Positions 1-4,907 of a DNA stretch of 64,000 nt are shown in pieces (within the stretch, counting starts at the first letter, position 1; every line of letters begins with the position of its first letter). The stretch spans positions 1 through 64,000 of the forward strand of contig OMWW01000002.1 of assembly GCA_900314865.1 (NCBI GenBank), read 5' to 3'. This DNA is from an uncultured Erysipelotrichaceae bacterium. Its GTDB lineage: Bacteria > Bacillota_I > Bacilli_A > RFN20 > CAG-826. The notes under the pieces were generated by a model. The model was not told the DNA's origin. It saw only the letters and a program-made list of their open reading frames with translations, and ran no database searches. The position numbers and the translations under genes are program-made.

Positions 1-230
1 ACACCGTCTTTTCCATTAACACCATCAACACCGTCTTGTCCTCTAATTGAATCAAGCCATTCTTCATACGTTCCTTCGTAACCAGCTTCAACTGCAAGTC
101 GATATATTTCTAATCTCTTTTGATCTAGCTCACTTATTTGAGGGGTTTTTGATTGAGGGACAGAAGCACCACAACTAGAAAACGCAAGTAAAGCAGTCAC
201 ACCAAAAATAGTTAATAGTCTCTTTTTCAT
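1..230 (-). CDS. Collagen-like lipoprotein, 3' end beyond window
   Basis: The reading frame opens at the ATG at 228-230 behind a GGAGG ribosome site (about 239-243) and is still open at position 1. The visible 76 residues begin with a lipoprotein signal peptide ending in FSSC (Cys at residue 20). A segment with the pattern EAGYEGTYEEWLDSIRG follows, then the start of Gly-X-Y triplets (GQDGVDGVNGKDG). This YEEWL-S-RG-plus-collagen layout is common in surface lipoproteins of Bacillota. It should be a membrane-anchored, outward-facing protein of unknown binding target. Its promoter contains an 11-unit AG repeat and may switch on and off. The length and C-terminal part cannot be seen. Confidence 0.85.
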   Translation of the reverse strand, partial: MKKRLLTIFGVTALLAFSSCGASVPQSKTPQISELDQKRLEIYRLAVEAGYEGTYEEWLDSIRGQDGVDGVNGKDG

Positions 231-295
231 ACCAAAGCCTCCGTGATTAACATTCTTATTTGCTTTTCAAACATAATTGTTTGTTATCAAATAAA

Positions 296-326
296 ATTGT
301 AGAGAGAGAGAGAGAGAGAGAGTCAA
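296..326 (-). promoter_or_regulatory. Promoter with (AG)11 repeat between -35 and -10
   Basis: On the minus strand a -35 box TTGACT (321-326) and a -10 box TACAAT (296-301) are separated by 19 bases made entirely of CT dinucleotides (repeat 301-322). It points at the collagen-like lipoprotein whose ATG is at 230. Loss of one repeat unit would bring the spacer to the optimal 17, so slipped-strand mispairing could tune expression. The boxes and repeat are seen directly; switching is inferred. Confidence 0.75.
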
Positions 327-350
327 GCACTTGCACACATAGAGTGCTAA
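319..350 (-). promoter_or_regulatory. CIRCE-like inverted repeat overlapping -35 (copy A)
   Basis: The minus strand reads TTAGCACTC-N9-AAGTGCTTG. The left arm is a perfect match to the CIRCE half-site bound by HrcA (TTAGCACTC-N9-GAGTGCTAA) and the right arm matches 6 of 9. It runs into the -35 TTGACT. A second copy, about 25 of 30 bases identical, lies at 4765-4794 in front of another surface-protein gene. A repressor binding here would block the promoter; whether it is HrcA is not known. Confidence 0.55.
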
Positions 351-418
351 TTTATTTATCTATAATAAATAAGCACAAAAAATTGCCCGTATATTTGTTA
401 GATGATAATGAAAGCGCA

Positions 419-443
419 ACAAAAAATGGCTTAAAAAGCCATT
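419..443 (-). terminator. Intrinsic terminator after malQ/RNA element
   Basis: An 8-bp perfect stem (425-432 with 436-443) and a three-base loop are followed on the minus strand by a T-rich tract. It lies about 180 bases beyond the malQ stop, so the malQ transcript, including the structured element at 446-594, would end here, just before the lipoprotein promoter. Confidence 0.8.
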
Positions 444-445
444 AA

Positions 446-600
446 TTGTTTTGTCAACCAGGTCAGTGCTTTCCTGGATTGCATTGTACCACCAATACTA
501 GTATTTTGGTGCGCCGTGGTCGTACGCTGACGTTACCTCACCGGTGGCAATTTCTTGCTTAGCGGGAAAGGACGTACATCTCCACCTTTGACAACCTTAT
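446..600 (-). ncRNA. Candidate structured RNA in malQ 3' region
   Basis: No credible reading frame lies here, yet the stretch is visibly GC-richer than its surroundings. A closing stem pairs 588-594 with 451-457 (TTGTCAA/TTGACAA). Inside are hairpins at 458-477 (CCAGG/CCTGG), at 490-511 (CACCAA/TTGGTG), and at 547-558 (GCAA-GAAA-TTGC on the minus strand, a GNRA tetraloop). Possible long-range pairs are GTACG 522-526 with CGTAC 573-577 and GGTGG 543-547 with CCACC 582-586. A terminator follows at 419-443. I could not match it to SRP RNA, tmRNA, RNase P RNA or a known riboswitch. It may be an independent RNA or a structured 3' UTR of malQ. Confidence 0.5.
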
Positions 601-619
601 TATAGGTTATTATTTTGGA

Positions 620-2050
620 CTATTTCAACCATTCTGGTTTTGGATACTTGATTTCATTTACAAAGTTGAAATCTTTAAGCTTCCATGTCCAGTTTGGATC
701 TCCTACTGTTCCTGGATAATTCATTCTTGCAGAATTATCTAATTTAAGAACATCTTGAAGTTGGAAGATAGTCATTAGAGATGGGATTTGATAGATGTAT
801 TTCACAATCTCATCAAATAACTTCTCATCGTTAGCGACTTTTAATCTCGTTGCAATGAAGTTCTTTTGTTCTTCATTAAGATTAAGGAACCATCCATATA
901 ATGTTTCATTATCATGGGTTCCTGGATAGACGAGTTGACGAGGAGTACTTTCATTTTTCAAATCAAAGATTGTAAACTCACAAATGAACATTCCTGGAAG
1001 ATTAAACTCATCTCTTAACTCCAATACTTCTGGACGTAAATCTCCTAAGTCTTCAGCGATTAAATTGATGGTTGGATATCTACGATATAATTCATTAAAG
1101 AATTCTTCTCTAGGACCGATTTTCCACACGCCATTACGAGCGGTTTCTTCTCCTGCTGGAATGACATAATATGTATCAAACGCTCTAAAGTGATCAATAC
1201 GTAAATAGTCGCATAAATTTGCAAGATATCCCACTCTATCAACTAAGAGTTTGTAGTTATCTTGCTTCATTTTTTCAAAGTTATAGATAGGTGTTCCCCA
1301 AAGTTGTCCAATATCACTAAAGGCGTCAGGGCCTACTCCACCAACTTCAAAGAGTTTGTTATCACTACCAATGGAGAATTGATCTCTATTAAGCCAGCAT
1401 TCTACTCCATCAAAACCAACGTAGAAAGGCATATCACAAATGATTTCGATATTCTTCTTTTTCGCGTATCTAAGAACTTTCTTCCATTGCTTCAATGCAA
1501 TGAATTGAAGGAAGACTACGAAATCAATCTCATCTTTTAAGTGTCTTGGAGGATTGATATGGGTCTTAAAATAATCCATATATTCTGGTGCCCATTCATT
1601 CCATTGTTTGTTATCGTTATGCCACTTAAAAACTTCAAATGTTGCGTATTTATTGACCCATGGATTTAAGGTCTTAAATTTATGAAGAGATTCTCCATGT
1701 TTATTAACGAATTTCTTATATGCTTTATAAAGTAATTCTTTCTTAAATTCACCAACTTCATAGAAGTCCACTTTGTCGGTGTCTTTGTTATGTGGAGGTA
1801 CTTTAGGAAGAAGTCCACTTTTAGAGAGCATATCTAACGATATAAGGCGATATTCTAACGCATTTGAACAAGTAGACATGTATGGTGAATATCCAGGCCC
1901 AAATGGGTTAATTGGAAGTACTTGCCAATAGCGGTAGCCATTCTTACTTAACCAATCAATAAAACGATAACTAACTTCTCCAAAATCTCCGATTCCATGA
2001 TTTCCAGGAAGGGAAGACACCGAAAGAAGAATACCTAATTTGTTTTCCAT
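620..2050 (-). CDS. malQ: 4-alpha-glucanotransferase (amylomaltase, GH77)
   Basis: MalQ moves alpha-1,4-glucan chains between maltodextrins in the cytosol and releases glucose. It is the usual partner of maltodextrin import. The 476-residue length is normal for GH77, and there is no signal peptide. The nucleophile is Asp286 in the RIDHFR motif, the acid/base Glu333 is in IAEDLG, and the third carboxylate Asp380 is in GTHDNET. The N-terminal SSLPG and FGPGYSPY motifs are also typical. A ribosome site AAAGGA lies about 10 bases before the ATG. It is the last enzyme of the starch region, transcribed alone after the terminators at 2129-2180, and its 3' end runs into a candidate structured RNA. 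Confidence 0.97.
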   Translation of the reverse strand: MENKLGILLSVSSLPGNHGIGDFGEVSYRFIDWLSKNGYRYWQVLPINPFGPGYSPYMSTCSNALEYRLISLDMLSKSGLLPKVPPHNKDTDKVDFYEVGEFKKELLYKAYKKFVNKHGESLHKFKTLNPWVNKYATFEVFKWHNDNKQWNEWAPEYMDYFKTHINPPRHLKDEIDFVVFLQFIALKQWKKVLRYAKKKNIEIICDMPFYVGFDGVECWLNRDQFSIGSDNKLFEVGGVGPDAFSDIGQLWGTPIYNFEKMKQDNYKLLVDRVGYLANLCDYLRIDHFRAFDTYYVIPAGEETARNGVWKIGPREEFFNELYRRYPTINLIAEDLGDLRPEVLELRDEFNLPGMFICEFTIFDLKNESTPRQLVYPGTHDNETLYGWFLNLNEEQKNFIATRLKVANDEKLFDEIVKYIYQIPSLMTIFQLQDVLKLDNSARMNYPGTVGDPNWTWKLKDFNFVNEIKYPKPEWLK

Positions 2051-2128
2051 ATTATTTTATATTCCTTTTATTAATGACAATGAAATATTAGTTCAATCTT
2101 TATTGTTTTACAATACCAAATTCATCTA

Positions 2129-2180
2129 TATGGGAAAAATATATAAAATTCCCATAAGAAAAGATGAGCATTCACTCATC
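2129..2180 (-). terminator. Two tandem hairpins after the 302-aa surface protein
   Basis: The first hairpin in transcription order pairs GATGAG (2175-2180) with CTCATC (2163-2168) and is followed by TTTTCTT. A second pairs TTCCCATA with TATGGGAA (2149-2156 with 2129-2136) around an AT-only loop and lacks a long T tract. Together they separate the 2208-3116 gene from malQ. Only the first looks like a conventional intrinsic terminator. Confidence 0.6.
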
Positions 2181-2207
2181 ATATTCTTATATATATTTAT
2201 TTATATA

Positions 2208-3116
2208 TTATTTTGCTTTTTTTCTAAGAAGGAAGAATCCTGCTGCAGCGAGAGAAACAACAGTGACAGTTATAACCGCAATGGTTGTGGAAATGCCAGT
2301 CGAACTTAATGATGCGATTGGAAAATAATTTGAACCCCATGTAGCACCATTACTATCATACATTGATTGGACTGCAACATATTTATCATATGCGTTAATA
2401 GTTGTTGCTGGTTCACCAGAATATGATGTGTTCCCATTTCCAAAATCTGTTAATTCGTAATCACTTAAGTTTCCAGATGTTTTCCAATTATCATCACCAT
2501 CTTTTACAAAGGTTGAATTATAATTTGCAAAAGCTTTATAACCATTAATCGAACTATCGGAACAAGTATGAATTCCACCAAGAGCTTTTGCAGCTAATCC
2601 AGCATCAACACTATCTATAGATCCGGCAGCGACTGTTCCTTGAGTTTTGTCCCAAGCCCAATCTCCCCAAATCCAATAAACTTGACAGGCGTTTGAAGCA
2701 GATAATTGAATAGGGTTTGTTGATGCCTTCCAAGCATTATTTTGAAACTTTTGAACAGTCATATACCATCCGTTTGTATAATCACTTATATCAACATCAA
2801 AATAGTCATATCTTCTATTGGATTCAACGCCATTGTTAAAAGTGCCAGTTATTGTGCCATACACATGTTCAGAACCACCACTAGATGTTGAATGTATCCA
2901 AAGTCTAATTCCGGTGTTAGCATCAGCATAACTATAGAAAGGATTACCAGAATCATATCCAAGCCAAATTCTTGCTTTGTTTATGGCGATTACAGAGCCT
3001 TGTGAATATGCAGCGCTTGCTTTATAGGCTTTATTTCCTTTAACAGCAGCGCCAGCACCTAAACCAACACCAAAAAGCATTGCCATGGAAGAGAATAAAA
3101 TAGTTAATTTTTTCAT
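2208..3116 (-). CDS. Secreted, membrane-anchored surface protein (302 aa)
   Basis: A signal peptide (about residues 1-35, KKL start, no lipobox Cys) leads into an extracellular region rich in Trp, Tyr, Ser and Gly (about 36-165). Next comes a ~75-residue domain with the pattern C...Y..F...YD.YV (about 166-250), a hydrophobic helix near 275-296 and a RKKAK tail. The same C-terminal layout is seen in the proteins at 3513-4694, 4908-7697 and 29949-34283, so these are a family anchored by a C-terminal membrane segment rather than by LPXTG. The location beside starch-binding proteins suggests glycan binding, but I recognise no catalytic motif. The ATG at 3116 lacks a close ribosome site: GGAG lies 40 bases upstream behind a perfect hairpin. 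Confidence 0.85.
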   Translation of the reverse strand: MKKLTILFSSMAMLFGVGLGAGAAVKGNKAYKASAAYSQGSVIAINKARIWLGYDSGNPFYSYADANTGIRLWIHSTSSGGSEHVYGTITGTFNNGVESNRRYDYFDVDISDYTNGWYMTVQKFQNNAWKASTNPIQLSASNACQVYWIWGDWAWDKTQGTVAAGSIDSVDAGLAAKALGGIHTCSDSSINGYKAFANYNSTFVKDGDDNWKTSGNLSDYELTDFGNGNTSYSGEPATTINAYDKYVAVQSMYDSNGATWGSNYFPIASLSSTGISTTIAVITVTVVSLAAAGFFLLRKKAK

Positions 3117-3126
3117 ACTAACTGTC

Positions 3127-3160
3127 GAACTTGATAAATAACTAAATTCAAGTTCACTCC
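3127..3160 (-). promoter_or_regulatory. Ribosome site separated from ATG by a hairpin
   Basis: AAAAGGAG (3157-3164) is the only ribosome-site-like sequence before the ATG at 3116. Between them lies a perfect 8-bp inverted repeat, GAACTTGA (3148-3155) with TCAAGTTC (3127-3134), loop 13. Folding it would bring GGAG to roughly 11 bases from the ATG. It could be a structural bridge, a translational control element or a protein-binding site. No better in-frame start codon was found upstream. Confidence 0.5.
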
Positions 3161-3403
3161 TTTTGAGAATAAAGAAGCAACATAATATTTGTTATTTTTT
3201 TACTCCAAAATAGGGAGTAAGTGTGATAAACCAACTCTCAATGAGAGTTGAGTAAATCAAAAGTGCTTCCTACACATTTAACAAAAGTTTTGGTATCAGT
3301 GAGAAGACACTGAGTACTTATCCCCGAACCTTTTCTTAATTGTGTTGGATAAATAATATATTTATCTGATATATAAATCAATACCCAATTTTTTGACAGC
3401 ATC
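3161..3403. other. Non-coding region with a 19-bp palindrome
   Basis: No gene is visible here. CAACTCTCA-A-TGAGAGTTG at 3232-3250 is a perfect 9-bp-arm palindrome of operator type. A weaker inverted repeat (TACTCC/GGAGTA) spans 3201-3219. The minus strand around 3257-3285 reads AATGTGT-N3-AAGCACTT-TTGATT, which resembles, with a flipped core, the elements at 319-350 and 4765-4794. A -35/-10 pair TTGGTT-16-TATTTT is possible near 3207-3234. Some of this must be the promoter region of the 302-residue protein, but no single promoter stands out. Confidence 0.4.
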
Positions 3404-3470
3404 AAATAAAAAGAGGATTGAAACTTAATTCAACCCTCATATTCCACTATAGGTAGGTCCGGGGATAAGT
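3316..3470. repeat. 15-bp inverted repeat flanking 125 bp
   Basis: ACTTATCCCCGAACC at 3316-3330 is repeated inverted at 3456-3470 with one mismatch (14 of 15). The 155-bp unit encloses the terminator of the next gene and no reading frame. Flanking target duplications are not apparent. It could be a small non-autonomous element or a long-range stem in the mRNA 3' end. Confidence 0.45.
3404..3438 (-). terminator. Intrinsic terminator of the 393-aa surface protein gene
   Basis: On the minus strand GAGGGTTGAA (3429-3438) pairs with TTCAATCCTC (3413-3422) over a six-base loop, followed by TTTTT. It lies about 75 bases past the stop codon at 3513. Confidence 0.85.
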
Positions 3471-3512
3471 ATCATTATTTCTATGATAAGTGGACGCTAT
3501 AGTTAGAATCGA

Positions 3513-4694
3513 TTATTTAATTTCTTTCTTCTTTTTGAGGAGGAAGAATCCACCGACAGCGGTAAGAGACGCAACAACGATAATCACTGTTGCTAAGATA
3601 GCTGTTGTGTCTTTTGAAATTGTTTGACCAAAAGTATTAATTGTTCCACTAGAAGCTCTAACAATATTGGAACTATTCTTCATGAACTTAGTTAATGATG
3701 GGTGAACTCTAACAGCGTAGTCATACCAATAAACACATCTAGCAATATTATCAGCGCCTTCTTCAATGCTTCCGGTAGCACTATAGAGGTAATCTTTACC
3801 GCCAGCGCTCAAGCTTGCATATGTACTGGCACAATCTGACCAACCAGAAGGTAAGTTTACACCACTTTCATCACAGCCAACGTGAGATAAGAAGTATGAA
3901 GCGTATCCATCAGCGTCAACGATATCTTGTCTGGATAACCATAATCTCTTGGTTTCGGTATCAAAGAAGAAATCGTATGTTCCTGCTTCTAAACAAGTAA
4001 TGTTAGGATCAGAATCACTTCTTCCGGTTTTGCTACCACCAGAGAAGCAACCATCGATAGCTGCTGGACATCCATAATAGCCAGACCAGACATTGTCACC
4101 TGATAAAATTTTAAATTCTTCGTCTTTCGCTAATGTCACGGATCCAGATACTTCAGGATTATTACTATCATTTAATCCAATTGTGGAAAGAGTTGTTTTT
4201 GTTCCAAAAGAAGGAATTTGATTGCTTCTAACATCTGCAGATATTTTCCATCCAGAAGTTGAAGTTATATTCCATTCTGAAATATTTAGATATGTTCCTT
4301 CATTAAAGTCTAGATTGCTTGATTGTGCCCAACTTGTACCCCAACTTCCGGTAGAACCAGCTGATGAATTTTGTCTTGAAATAATCATTTTTTCGGGGGT
4401 TCCATCAAATGTGTAATCTAACTTATAGATATTTACTTCGCTATTAAGTGAAACAGTATTTGTCCATGTGTTAATTTCACTAGCCCCAGAGCCTTTCCAA
4501 AGATAAACGGCCAACTTGGCATTTGCTTGGTTCCAGTTTCCTTGGCTACCAAATTTAACTATTAATTGATGGGCAGAAGCAGCAGCCTCAACCTTTTCAA
4601 CCTTAGCCTTTTGATGCGCACCAACGGCTACACCAGCGCCAAGAACCATAGCTAAAGCAGTTGTAGTTAGAATTGTTTTCAAAAGTTTTTTCAT
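3513..4694 (-). CDS. Secreted starch-binding-like surface protein (393 aa)
   Basis: The ATG at 4694 is chosen because AGGAGG lies 10 bases upstream (4705-4710); an earlier in-frame ATG at 4715 would sit upstream of this site. The protein has a signal peptide, then two Trp-rich beta-type modules (about 40-140 and 145-255) resembling the carbohydrate-binding modules of the 929-residue neighbour. A Cys-containing C-terminal domain (about 260-340) follows, then a membrane helix (about 363-385) and a KKKKEIK tail. No catalytic site is seen. I infer a surface glycan-binding protein anchored by its C-terminus. It is monocistronic between its own repeat-containing promoter and its own terminator, which sets it apart from the long starch operon. 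Confidence 0.8.
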   Translation of the reverse strand: MKKLLKTILTTTALAMVLGAGVAVGAHQKAKVEKVEAAASAHQLIVKFGSQGNWNQANAKLAVYLWKGSGASEINTWTNTVSLNSEVNIYKLDYTFDGTPEKMIISRQNSSAGSTGSWGTSWAQSSNLDFNEGTYLNISEWNITSTSGWKISADVRSNQIPSFGTKTTLSTIGLNDSNNPEVSGSVTLAKDEEFKILSGDNVWSGYYGCPAAIDGCFSGGSKTGRSDSDPNITCLEAGTYDFFFDTETKRLWLSRQDIVDADGYASYFLSHVGCDESGVNLPSGWSDCASTYASLSAGGKDYLYSATGSIEEGADNIARCVYWYDYAVRVHPSLTKFMKNSSNIVRASSGTINTFGQTISKDTTAILATVIIVVASLTAVGGFFLLKKKKEIK

Positions 4695-4747
4695 AGTGAG
4701 TTGCCTCCTACACAAAATATAAACATTGAAATGTTTGTATTAGTTCT

Positions 4748-4770
4748 ATCATAGTGTGTGTGTGTGTCAA
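4748..4770 (-). promoter_or_regulatory. Promoter region with (GT)7 repeat next to -35
   Basis: On the minus strand a perfect -35 TTGACA (4765-4770) is followed by a CA repeat (repeat tract 4754-4767) and TATGAT (4748-4753). The spacer to TATGAT is only 11 bases, too short for normal use; an alternative TAGAAC sits at 16 bases. Three more repeat units would give 17. The gene read is the 393-residue surface protein (ATG 4694). The present allele could be a low-expression state. Confidence 0.65.
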
Positions 4771-4794
4771 GCACTTAAACACATTGAATGCTAA
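4765..4794 (-). promoter_or_regulatory. CIRCE-like inverted repeat overlapping -35 (copy B)
   Basis: The minus strand reads TTAGCATTC-N9-AAGTGCTTG and continues into TTGACA. It differs from copy A (319-350) at about five of 30 positions, including inside the spacer. The conserved spacer (ATGTGT) suggests common descent of the whole promoter cassette, not only a shared operator. Confidence 0.55.
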
Positions 4795-4850
4795 AATTCT
4801 TTGATTTATTCATCAAAAAACAAAAGTTTTCCACATTGTATTTTTCCAAA

Positions 4851-4883
4851 TTAAAAGAGCTATTTAGCATAGCTAAGTAGCCC
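4851..4883 (-). terminator. Intrinsic terminator of the 929-aa surface protein gene
   Basis: A 12-bp stem with a G-U pair (4872-4883 with 4857-4868, loop of 3) is followed on the minus strand by TTTTAATTT. It lies 25 bases after the stop codon. Confidence 0.85.
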
Positions 4884-4907
4884 TAATAATTCAGTTATTT
4901 ATTCTAA

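Noticed and set aside
446..600. SRP RNA, tmRNA, RNase P RNA or T-box as identity of the structured element
   Set aside because: The SRP apical GGAAGG...AGCAG motif, tRNA-like ends, RNase P core motifs and the T-box TGGNACCGCG bulge are not present. A GGTGGTAC stretch resembles only part of a T-box and no synthetase gene follows.
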